Assembly: GCF_025860405.1 (NCBI RefSeq)
Contig: NZ_CP063785.1
Coordinates: forward strand, 310,001-374,000
Length of the DNA stretch: 64,000 bases
From: Tolypothrix sp. PCC 7712
GTDB lineage: Bacteria; Cyanobacteriota; Cyanobacteriia; Cyanobacteriales; Nostocaceae
Direction: 5' to 3'
Part shown: positions 1 through 7,396 of the stretch, in pieces
Layout: every line of letters starts with the position of its first letter
How positions within the stretch are numbered: position 1 is the first letter of the stretch
Notes under the pieces: model-generated
Told to the model about the DNA's origin: nothing
The model's input: only the letters and a program-made list of their open reading frames with translations
Database searches by the model: none
Program-made: the position numbers and the translations under genes

Positions 1-291
1 TGTTTGAGGATTGCGAATTTCTGGACTTTCCTTTGCAGGGAAAAAAGGAAATCTAGAATTATGAATATGTTCAAATTGATTAGTAGCAAATAAGCGCTCA
101 ATATAGCTACGACTGAGAGGACTATTATCAAAATCTTGAATAAATAACGGAATATTTTTCGATTCCAGCCGAATCACAAAACCAAAAATAATTAAGGTAA
201 TTAATGGTAAGAGAAACGCCAGCGCTAAAGAAAGGCGATCGCGCCTAAATTGTGCTAATTCTTTGCGACATTGGGAGAGGATTCTTTTCAT
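1..291 (-). CDS. ABC-2 type transporter permease, N-terminal fragment
   Basis: Only the first 97 codons are in the window, reading leftward from an ATG at 289-291; the rest lies beyond base 1. The visible protein has a basic cytoplasmic start (MKRILSQCRKELAQFRRDR), one hydrophobic segment at about residues 20-41, then a polar region beginning IPLFIQDFDNSPLSRSY. This is the usual layout of YhhJ/YbhS/YbhR permeases, where a large extracytoplasmic loop follows the first helix. It is the third gene of a minus-strand set with the double ATPase at 424 and the HlyD adaptor at 2839, which supports a role as the membrane channel of that exporter. The substrate cannot be told. About 130 bp of short repeats separate it from the ATPase gene. 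Confidence 0.8.
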   Translation of the reverse strand, partial: MKRILSQCRKELAQFRRDRLSLALAFLLPLITLIIFGFVIRLESKNIPLFIQDFDNSPLSRSYIERLFATNQFEHIHNSRFPFFPAKESPEIRNPQT

Positions 292-293
292 GG

Positions 294-423
294 GTCATTT
301 GTCATTTGTCATTTGGTAATTGGTAATGGGTAATTGGAATTTCTCCCCTTGTCTCCCTCATCTCCCTCATCTTCCTCATCTCCCTCATCTTCCTCATCTT
401 CCCAGTACCCCAGTCCCCAGTCA
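294..423. repeat. Short tandem repeats between exporter genes
   Basis: This spacer consists almost wholly of short repeats: GTCATTT heptamers, GGTAATTG/GGTAATGG copies, a CTCCCTCAT/CTTCCTCAT block and CCCCAGT units. The same motifs recur elsewhere in the window (2366, 22456, 27644, 48633, 50796). Such heptanucleotide arrays are known from heterocystous cyanobacteria as STRR sequences. Confidence 0.75.
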
Positions 424-2382
424 CTAATCCCCAGTCCCCCCTATACGCTGTACTATGCCAATGAAAGCATCTTCGAGGGAGAAGGGGATAGAGCGTAGGG
501 AATGAATATTGATACTATTATTTTCGAGAGTTGAGCGAATATCGGGAATTTCGGAGTCGGGATAGTCGAGAACTAGGTGGAGGCGATCGCCAAAAATTGA
601 GACTCGCCATGCTGCTAATTGTGTTTTCAGTAAATTAGAGGCTGTTTGCGTTTTATCTGTGACTATCTCGATTAATTGTCCTGGTTGCGCGGCTTTAATT
701 TCGCTGGGTGAACCTTGAACTACTACTTCACCTGCTACCATAAACCCCATGCGGTTACATTGTTCGGCTTCTTCTAAATAATGGGTTGTCACTAGTATTG
801 CTGTACCGGATCTGGCAAACTCATTAATTAAGCGCCAAAATTGACGACGCGCTAAGGGGTCTACTCCTGATGTGGGTTCGTCTAAAAATAAAATTTCTGG
901 TTCATGCATTACGGAAGCACCAAAGGCGACGCGTTGCTTCCATCCTCCTGGGAGTTGTCCGGTGAGCATATTTTCTCTACCGACTAAGCCACAAGTCGCC
1001 AATACCCAATCAATTTTTCTGCGGCGTAATCTTCGAGGTACGCCGTAAACTCCACAATAAAATTCGAGATTTTGGATAATACTTAAATCATCGTAGAGTG
1101 TAAATTTTTGGCTCATGTAACCAATGCGTTGTCGTAAAGCACTACTACGTAAATTTTGAGTTTGTCCCGCTAAGGTAATATTTCCTGATGTTGGTTCTAA
1201 TAAGCCACAGAGAATTTTAATTGTAGTTGTTTTACCTGCGCCATTTGCGCCTAATAATCCATAAATTTCGCCATAGCGAATTTCTAAATCTACACCTTTA
1301 ACTGCGACAAAATCCCCAAAGAATTTTCTTAAATTATTCGCACCAATCGCCACATAATCAAAATTATTTACCCTATCACCTATCCCCAGTCCCCAGTCCC
1401 CAGTCACTTTTTTAGTACGTGGAAAAGGAATAAATTCAGGGTCGTTTCCAGATGCACGTAACCGGGTGACAAAAACGTTTTCTAGGGTTGCATCTGCAGC
1501 TTGAATATTGTCTAGTTGTAATTTGTTTTGTGTAAAAATTTTCTCGACTGTGGCTTGTGCTTTAACTATGTCTTTTGCTAAGACATCTAACCTATCGCCA
1601 AAAGTTTGGATATCGACAATTGAGGTTTGAGTATTATTGCTGGCTTCATGTAATACTTTCTCTGCGGCTTCTATGTGATTGGTGCGAACTTCTAAACGTT
1701 GTAAACCTAAGCTTTCACGCAACTGCGAAAGCGTACCAACTTGCTGAATTTCCCCCTCATACATTAAAGCAATGCGATCGCATCTCTCGGCTTCATCAAG
1801 ATAAGGTGTCGCAACCACTACAGTCACACCTTCCGCAGCAATCGCCGCTAAAACATCCCAAAATTCCCGCCGTGATACGGGATCAACACCTGTCGTCGGT
1901 TCATCTAGCAACAAAATTTCTGGTTGAGAAATCAACGCACAACATAACGCCAACTTCTGCTTCATCCCACCGGAGAGACGACCCGCCAAGCGATCGCCAA
2001 ATTTCTCCAAACTCATTAATCGCAGGTATTTATTGCGACGCTGTACAAAAACATTCTCAGGAACTTCACGCAAGCCAGCGCTATAACGGAGATTTTCATC
2101 AATGCTGAGGTCAAGATACAAAGAAAATTGCTGTGTCAGGTAACCAATAGATAAACGTGCATCCCGGGGAAGCTTACCTAAAATCTGGATATTCCCACCT
2201 GATGCTTCCATCACCCCACCCAAAATGTGAAATGTCGTAGTTTTTCCCGCACCATCAGGGCCAATTAAGCCAAAAATCTCACCCTGCTTGACAGCAAAAT
2301 CAATCCCCCTAACAGCAACTAATTTGCCGTAGCGTTTTTGTAAAGCCTCCACTTGAATTACGACACATTTGTCATTTGTCAT
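424..2382 (-). CDS. Double ABC transporter ATP-binding protein (YbhF-like)
   Basis: 652 aa with two fused ABC ATPase domains, presumed to energise the neighbouring ABC-2 permease(s). Domain 1 has Walker A GPDGAGKTT (residues 41-49), signature LSGGMKQ and Walker B ILLLDEP. Domain 2 begins near residue 345 with Walker A GANGAGKTT, a degenerate signature LPGGWKQ and Walker B ILFLDEP; a weak second signature is usual in YbhF-type proteins. The gene lies between the HlyD adaptor (2839-4107) and the permease (1-291), like E. coli ybhGFSR. Two oddities: the ATG lies inside an ATGACAA heptamer array, so the first codons (MTNDK) are repeat-derived and a GTG at codon 11 is an alternative start; and the linker (about residues 325-334, DWGLGIGD) is encoded by CCCCAGT-type repeats. 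Confidence 0.9.
   Translation of the reverse strand: MTNDKCVVIQVEALQKRYGKLVAVRGIDFAVKQGEIFGLIGPDGAGKTTTFHILGGVMEASGGNIQILGKLPRDARLSIGYLTQQFSLYLDLSIDENLRYSAGLREVPENVFVQRRNKYLRLMSLEKFGDRLAGRLSGGMKQKLALCCALISQPEILLLDEPTTGVDPVSRREFWDVLAAIAAEGVTVVVATPYLDEAERCDRIALMYEGEIQQVGTLSQLRESLGLQRLEVRTNHIEAAEKVLHEASNNTQTSIVDIQTFGDRLDVLAKDIVKAQATVEKIFTQNKLQLDNIQAADATLENVFVTRLRASGNDPEFIPFPRTKKVTGDWGLGIGDRVNNFDYVAIGANNLRKFFGDFVAVKGVDLEIRYGEIYGLLGANGAGKTTTIKILCGLLEPTSGNITLAGQTQNLRSSALRQRIGYMSQKFTLYDDLSIIQNLEFYCGVYGVPRRLRRRKIDWVLATCGLVGRENMLTGQLPGGWKQRVAFGASVMHEPEILFLDEPTSGVDPLARRQFWRLINEFARSGTAILVTTHYLEEAEQCNRMGFMVAGEVVVQGSPSEIKAAQPGQLIEIVTDKTQTASNLLKTQLAAWRVSIFGDRLHLVLDYPDSEIPDIRSTLENNSINIHSLRSIPFSLEDAFIGIVQRIGGTGD
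1381..1410. repeat. CCCCAGT repeats inside the ABC ATPase linker
   Basis: Three CCCCAGT units preceded by TATC sit within the coding sequence and keep the frame open. The same heptamer occurs between genes at 401-436. It falls exactly in the linker between the two ATPase domains, where extra residues would be tolerated. Confidence 0.8.
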
Positions 2383-2441
2383 TTGTCATTTGTCATTTGT
2401 CATTTGTCATTTGTCATTGGTCATTTGTCATTTGTCATTGG
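2366..2441. repeat. ATGACAA heptamer array over a start codon
   Basis: About ten copies of CATTTGT (ATGACAA on the minus strand), some changed to CATTGGT. The array runs into the ABC ATPase coding sequence and supplies its ATG. Each unit contains ATGA, an overlapping start and stop. Confidence 0.85.
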
Positions 2442-2463
2442 TAATTAGAGTCCAGAATTGTAG

Positions 2464-2483
2464 AGACGCGATTCATCGCGTCT
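2464..2483. repeat. GACGCGAT palindromic repeat
   Basis: A near-perfect 20-bp inverted repeat (AGACGCGAT-TC-ATCGCGTCT). A close relative occurs at 47588-47609. Dispersed hairpins of this sequence are common in Nostocales intergenic DNA. Confidence 0.7.
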
Positions 2484-2488
2484 TTACT

Positions 2489-2782
2489 CAAGCGAAAAGG
2501 TGCAACTGTTAGGTTCAAAGCCGCAACTTCCAAGCAAAAAGCTGCAAGTTCCAAGCAAAAAGGTGCAACTGTCGGGTTCAAAGCCGCAACTTCCAAGCAA
2601 AAAGCTGCAACTTCCAAGCAAAAAGCCGCAAGTTCCAAGTAAAAAGGTGTAACTGTCACGCTCAAAGGTACAACCTCCGAGCAAAAAGCCGCAATTGCCA
2701 GGCTCAAAGCCGCAAGTTCTAAGCAAAAAGCCGCAACTGTCAGCCTCAAAAGCTCAATTGTCAAGCTCAAAGGCTCAAACTA
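2489..2782. repeat. 21-bp tandem repeat array (14 units)
   Basis: Fourteen diverged units of exactly 21 bp, typical unit CAAGCAAAAAGCYGCAA followed by STTC or CTGT. The period is kept without indels over 294 bp. Because 21 is divisible by three, both strands have long open frames of heptapeptides (minus: LEVAAFC-type; plus: SKQKAAT-type), but two frames are open at once and no ribosome site is evident, so I do not call a protein. The A5 tracts recur every two helical turns, which predicts intrinsically curved DNA. It lies inside the exporter operon, between the HlyD and ATPase genes. Confidence 0.9.
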
Positions 2783-2838
2783 CATCCTCCCTACCTCACA
2801 AATTCTCTTACTTTTGTCTTTCTTCTCCCCTATCCTCT

Positions 2839-4107
2839 TCATTTCTCTACCTCCGATGAAATATCAATCTCCCCATCTGCCGGCATTCCTGGTTTAGCAA
2901 ATCCTTCGGGGTTGTCGATGGTAATTTTCACACCAAAGACTTGTTTAACTCGGTCTTGTTGGAAATAAATATTCTCTGGGGTAAAAGAAGCTTGGGTATC
3001 AATAGCAGCAACTTTAGCACTCAGGGGTTTTTTGGCTGCTGAGTCTAGAAATATCTTAGCTTCTTGACCGACACGCACTTTCCCAATATCGCCCTGGGGA
3101 ATAAAACCACGGAGATAGACTGTTTGGGGATCAATTATTGTCAGGAGAGTTTTGCCAGTGGTTACAACTGCACCGGGTTCTACATTCCGGCTGACAACTA
3201 CGCCGTTAATTGGACTAATGACGTTGAGGTCGGCAATTTTGGCTTTCATTTCCTGCTGAGAGGCTTTAGCATTGGCGACATCAGCTTGGGCGGCGGCGAG
3301 TTTCAAGCGAGTTTGCTGCAATTGCGTGTTTAAGCTATTGAGTTGAGTACTGCGAATGGAGGGGTTTAATCCGGTACTTTGAGCTTGGGTTAATTGTCCT
3401 TGCGCTGAATTGACTAATTTGCGGAAAGAATCGACAGCTGCTTGACGGGATCTGAGGTTAGCTAAAGCTGTTTCCCAACTGGTTTGTGCTTGATCATATT
3501 GTTGCCTAGTTACAGCTCCCTGATTTACCAATCTAGCGTAGCGATCGCGGTTCATTTGCGCCAATTTCAACTCAGATTTGGCTTGTTCTACATTAGCGAT
3601 CGCTTGATTTAGCTGTGCTTCACTGGAAGCTACTGATGATTCCGCCTGAAAAATCCGACCTTTCGCATCTCCCAAAGCTTGTTTTAAGACCAATTGATTT
3701 TCTAAAATTTGACTTTCTAAAATACTAATTTGCAAGCGTGCTTGTTCTTCTTGCTTTTGCATCACATCCACACGCGCCAATGCACCTTTAAGTTGAGCTT
3801 GGATCTCTGCGTCGTCTAGCTTGACAATAACTTGATTCTTTTGCACAGTATCGCCTTCGCGTACCGCTACAGACTCAATTCTTCCCGCTACTTTAGCGCC
3901 AATATCAGTTTCATAACCTTCAATCCGACCAGTTACCCGCAGCGTATTGGCTTGTGAGTTCGAGGAAATCACATAGGAGGTGAAGATCCCAATACCTGTG
4001 AGTAATAAACCTAAAGGTATCAACAAACGAGGAGAAAGTTTGTGTTTGCCTTTAGTTGCTGTCCCAGTGTCAAAAGGTTCTTGAGGAGGTGAGAGTGGCT
4101 GCGCCAT
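2839..4107 (-). CDS. HlyD-family periplasmic adaptor (membrane fusion) protein
   Basis: 422 aa. It joins an inner-membrane ABC exporter to outer components. After a short cytoplasmic tail there is one membrane anchor (about residues 28-47), a first half-lipoyl segment (GRIEGYETDIGAKVAGRI onward, about 60-100), a long alpha-helical hairpin rich in Gln/Ala/Leu (about 105-295), the second half-lipoyl segment (ISPINGVVVSRNVEPGAVV) and a beta-barrel ending GMPADGEIDI. This is the YbhG/EmrA class. The downstream partners are the double ATPase and the ABC-2 permease on the same strand, so it is probably the first gene of that operon. No strong Shine-Dalgarno sequence is seen before the ATG. It is not next to an RTX peptidase-ABC protein, so a type I secretion role is unlikely. 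Confidence 0.9.
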   Translation of the reverse strand: MAQPLSPPQEPFDTGTATKGKHKLSPRLLIPLGLLLTGIGIFTSYVISSNSQANTLRVTGRIEGYETDIGAKVAGRIESVAVREGDTVQKNQVIVKLDDAEIQAQLKGALARVDVMQKQEEQARLQISILESQILENQLVLKQALGDAKGRIFQAESSVASSEAQLNQAIANVEQAKSELKLAQMNRDRYARLVNQGAVTRQQYDQAQTSWETALANLRSRQAAVDSFRKLVNSAQGQLTQAQSTGLNPSIRSTQLNSLNTQLQQTRLKLAAAQADVANAKASQQEMKAKIADLNVISPINGVVVSRNVEPGAVVTTGKTLLTIIDPQTVYLRGFIPQGDIGKVRVGQEAKIFLDSAAKKPLSAKVAAIDTQASFTPENIYFQQDRVKQVFGVKITIDNPEGFAKPGMPADGEIDISSEVEK

Positions 4108-4381
4108 ATATTTTAGGGTTCACAATGAGATTCAACGAGAATGACGATTCTGTCTGCACACAGGTTATAGCAAGTTTTTATCAGATCCGGCTAATACACG
4201 TGCCGATGATAGTTTGACATATTACCAACTCAACCACCCAAATTATTCATCATTTGACATCTGAGATATTTTCTTCTATTGAGAAAAGAGCTAATTTCAG
4301 CTTACAGAAGAACTTGCTCGTTCCACGCATTTTTAGACTATTGGATAATGCGATCGCTCTTGGCACATTGTCAACCACTTT

Positions 4382-4454
4382 CAATACTTGTCGGTTAAGG
4401 GGAAAAAGGGGAAAGGGGAAAGGGAAATAAAAAACCTTTAATCTTTAAAAAGCA
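4382..4454 (-). mobile_element. Truncated copy of the 126-bp CAATACT MITE
   Basis: Begins CAATACTTGTCGGTTAAGG, identical to the terminal repeat of the complete elements at 11212-11337 and 47316-47441 in reverse orientation. Similarity continues through the purine-rich stretch and AAAAAACCTTTAA, then is lost. The second terminal repeat is absent and no flanking duplication is visible. Confidence 0.7.
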
Positions 4455-4512
4455 ATCAAAATCTGTTTTTTTAAAGAAATATTAGTAGTCCCCACCCTAA
4501 AAAATTGACCAA

Positions 4513-4597
4513 TTACCCCTTCCCCCTTCTCCCTTCCCCCTTCCCCCTTCTCCCTTCTCCCTTCCCCCTTCCCCCTTCTCCCTTCCCCCTTCCCCAA
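4513..4597. repeat. Pyrimidine-rich short repeat tract
   Basis: Repeats of CTTCCCCCTTCTCCC give one strand with almost only C and T over about 85 bp, just downstream of the stop of the gene at 4644. No gene is visible in 4108-4643; besides this tract and the half MITE the spacer is AT-rich and unremarkable. Confidence 0.7.
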
Positions 4598-4643
4598 ATA
4601 CTTATCCCCCTGCTTTCACTACAGAGGGATGACTATAATTTTG

Positions 4644-5693
4644 CTAATTAAACTCGATACTTTCTACAAAATCTAAAATCTGTTCTTTAATGTTCTCGAT
4701 TTCTTCTTCTAAAGGTGCAGGTTTGTCGCCATTTAAAAAGCTGCGCTGACTGCTGACTATATATAAAAAATCCGAATTCATAAAGGTAATTAACCCTCGG
4801 TAGGCATCTAATCTTTTAGCATTGCCGTTACTTTCTTGCTTAGAAATTGTTGACCCTTGTGGCATATCAACTAATACGTAGTAAGCACCATCTAAGGCAT
4901 CTTCTAAATATTCAGCATACTTGATTTCCGAATTGGGTACATTCGCATAAATTGCTTGAGGTACATATTTTTCTACTAAAATTGATTGGAGATATTCTTC
5001 CTGTCCGACAGTTTCTATATCCTCCAGGTATTCCGGGAGAAGTGGATAATAATCAATTCGCAATAAAGTCCCTATGTCATCAGAAAAGCCAACTACTCCT
5101 TCCTGGCTTTGAATTCTCCCTCCATCCTCTGATTTCACGGGAATGGGAACTGTAAAATTTCCTAAAGGCGATTCATACACCGAGTTAATATAGTCTTCTG
5201 GTAAAGTAATTTCCGCTTCGTCATCTGCAAACTCAGCATTTTCTCCTTCTTCAACAGCAGCAATTACCTCTTGAATAATTTCCTGTGCTTCTTCATCTTC
5301 TAGATCCAACGCTGCTTGTAATTCTTTAAGATAAGCCTGTTTTGCTGGCGGAATCGTCAATTCTTCGTCTATAAGTACTATGACACCAGCAGCAAACCCA
5401 TCCAGTACAATATCATCCCCCAAGGCGGCGCTGGCGATATTATACAAAGCGCCGAGTCCATCTGTTTCGGCGATGTCAATTAATCTATAGACGATTTCGG
5501 TGATTTCCTCTTCTGCATATTCGTCAAAAACCTCGAAATCCCAGAGGACGCTGGCTAAACTTTCCGCATCCACATCTTCTAGTGAAGAATCTGCGATCGC
5601 AGTGATCACCGCGATCGCGGCTACGGCTTCTTCTGGATTCAATACATCTTCTGTGGTTTCTTTTGAGTTAAAAATCTTATCATAACGAGTCAT
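4644..5693 (-). CDS. Acidic TerB-like hypothetical protein
   Basis: 349 aa from an ATG at 5691-5693, preceded by GGAGGT at a 7-nt spacing; a TTG 15 nt upstream is open but overlaps that ribosome site, so the ATG is preferred. Residues about 10-145 are all-helical and very acidic (repeated DEE/EEA clusters, AAIAVITAIADSSLEDVD) and resemble the TerB/TerB-like fold. The C-terminal half (from about YINSVYESPLGNFTVPIP) is a predicted alpha/beta region that I do not recognise. No signal peptide or membrane segment is seen. Neighbours on either side are separated by large gaps, so it is probably a single-gene unit. The TerB assignment rests on composition and helix pattern only; the function is unknown. 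Confidence 0.75.
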   Translation of the reverse strand: MTRYDKIFNSKETTEDVLNPEEAVAAIAVITAIADSSLEDVDAESLASVLWDFEVFDEYAEEEITEIVYRLIDIAETDGLGALYNIASAALGDDIVLDGFAAGVIVLIDEELTIPPAKQAYLKELQAALDLEDEEAQEIIQEVIAAVEEGENAEFADDEAEITLPEDYINSVYESPLGNFTVPIPVKSEDGGRIQSQEGVVGFSDDIGTLLRIDYYPLLPEYLEDIETVGQEEYLQSILVEKYVPQAIYANVPNSEIKYAEYLEDALDGAYYVLVDMPQGSTISKQESNGNAKRLDAYRGLITFMNSDFLYIVSSQRSFLNGDKPAPLEEEIENIKEQILDFVESIEFN

Positions 5694-5870
5694 TATTGCT
5701 ACCTCCAAAAAATAGCTTTCTATTCATCACTGATTAAAAGAGAGAATGGCAAGTTTCGCAATAAAGCGAATCTTCCTTCACGAAGATTCGCCATTGTAGC
5801 CATAATTTACTTAAGGTTTATTTAACAACCAACGAATAACTTTTAGTATAAAGTCAGATTTTCTGCTGCC

Positions 5871-7094
5871 TTATTTTTTTGAGACATATAAAAAGCGATT
5901 GGTAATGCTCTCATAGAACTTCATACTAGTCCAGTAAATTAAGTGACCATCAGTTCCCCACTTTGTTTTATCGGTCATTTCCTCATTTTCTAAATTTTCG
6001 TAGTAATCTAGATTACCGCTAATTGGGTCTTGCAAGTGAAAATAATTCACCCATTTGAGTTGCTCAAGCTTACAAGTTACTGGATTTTTCGATAAATAGG
6101 AAATCTTGCGCGTAAATTCTGGCTTGACGCGGAAAGAATTAAGGTGTTCTAAAATACGTTGTCTAATATATTGCTGTTCTTCTGCAGTTTCGCGGAAGAA
6201 AAAAGCAATTTTATCTAAAGGTGAACCAAAAGTAATTAATCCTTTCAGCTTATCAATACCCATATTTGCACTAGATTCCTTATCCAGGCTGGCCTCAATA
6301 CAGAGAAGATTTAAGGTATCGTAAGCAATACAGCTACCAAGAGAATGTCCCGCAATAATCACTTGATCGTATCTTGCGTGCGGGTCTTGGCTAATTTGTT
6401 GCAACAAAGTTAGACAATCTGTAATTACTTGCTGACGAATTCTTTGGTAAGGTGATTTGGGATTAGTTTTAGTGTAGATAGAAACATCACCCACAAAATT
6501 AACTAAAGGTGGAGTAATTAGTTGTTTACTAAGTTTCCATGCTGATTGTAAAAAACGTCCTTTGAGCATGGGCCCAGTTAATAACAAAACTAACAAAATT
6601 GCTAATCGTAATGCAGGGTAAAGGAAGTTAAATAAACGCAAGAATAAAGTCAGCGATCGCAGTCGGAATTTAAATACACTTTGGCGATGTTGATTATCCA
6701 GTAATTTATCTAATAAATCTTTATTTTCTTTACGATTGTAAAACTTAATTGTCCCATCTAATGTTTGTTCCGCCCATTGCAATATCTCAGGTACAGTGGT
6801 TTTATTTTCTGTATCAGGTGCCCAATAATATTCATGAACATCAATTAAATCTTGTTCATTGTTAGGAGGACTTAACCTAACAAAGCTTTCTGTCCACGCA
6901 CCGCCATTAGCTAGTTTACGCCTAGCAATTAAATGTTCTAATTCAGTTGGTAAATTCTGCCCTTGAAAATATTTGAGGAAGTTCTGAGCAAAATAGTCTA
7001 CAGTTTCATAAGGATTTTGTTCGCCAATCCCATGAATCAGCAAAAAAGCTGTGCGTCCTTGAGGAAACCTCACATTCATCGGTGTTTCAGTCAT
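5871..7094 (-). CDS. Alpha/beta hydrolase (lipase-like), membrane-associated
   Basis: 407 aa from ATG 7092-7094; a GTG three codons upstream is also possible. The fold is shown by the early oxyanion strand AFLLIHGIGE and a nucleophile elbow GHSLGS (Ser near residue 250) inside VIIAGHSLGSCIAYD. A later Asp in YFHLQDPISG (about 357) and His in WGTDGHLIYW (about 384) complete a plausible triad. A hydrophobic stretch LRLAILLVLLLTG (about 160-173) may anchor or insert it in a membrane. This is an esterase/lipase-type enzyme of unknown substrate. It is divergent from the PPK2 gene at 7397, with about 300 bp between. Confidence 0.8.
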   Translation of the reverse strand: MTETPMNVRFPQGRTAFLLIHGIGEQNPYETVDYFAQNFLKYFQGQNLPTELEHLIARRKLANGGAWTESFVRLSPPNNEQDLIDVHEYYWAPDTENKTTVPEILQWAEQTLDGTIKFYNRKENKDLLDKLLDNQHRQSVFKFRLRSLTLFLRLFNFLYPALRLAILLVLLLTGPMLKGRFLQSAWKLSKQLITPPLVNFVGDVSIYTKTNPKSPYQRIRQQVITDCLTLLQQISQDPHARYDQVIIAGHSLGSCIAYDTLNLLCIEASLDKESSANMGIDKLKGLITFGSPLDKIAFFFRETAEEQQYIRQRILEHLNSFRVKPEFTRKISYLSKNPVTCKLEQLKWVNYFHLQDPISGNLDYYENLENEEMTDKTKWGTDGHLIYWTSMKFYESITNRFLYVSKK

Positions 7095-7356
7095 GCCAAT
7101 CACCAGTTTTTAGAGAAAAGTTTTACCCTGAGTAGTTGACTTGGATTGGCTATCCACGCCCACTACTGCTTGTATACAGTCTTGAGCAGCAAGGCAGCTG
7201 CTATTTATAGTGTCACGAGCCTGAAGCCCAATTCCTTAAATAGTTGTTAATAAATTTATATTTCATTTACTATTTGTAGGTACTCTGGTGTTTTCGGCAT
7301 ATTATCTATAATTCAGCAATCCGTATCCTGAAAAATTCGCAATTCTTAATTAAGAG

Positions 7357-7387
7357 TTACGAATTACGAATTACGAAATACGAATTA
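7357..7387. repeat. ACGAATT heptamer array upstream of the PPK2 gene
   Basis: About four copies of TTACGAA/ACGAATT lie 10-40 bp before the PPK2 start, where its promoter and 5' leader should be. The rest of 7104-7356 shows no further gene; it must hold the divergent promoters of the hydrolase and the PPK2 gene. Confidence 0.6.
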
Positions 7388-7396
7388 GAAATTATT

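Noticed and set aside
2435..2770. 111-codon minus-strand frame with LEVAAFC heptapeptides
   Set aside because: Open only because of the 21-bp tandem repeat; a second frame is open over the same bases and there is no ribosome site.
2839..4107. HlyD protein as type I secretion partner of the RTX multi-phosphatase
   Set aside because: Its neighbours are a YbhF-like double ATPase and an ABC-2 permease, not a peptidase-containing HlyB-type transporter, and it is more than 30 kb away.
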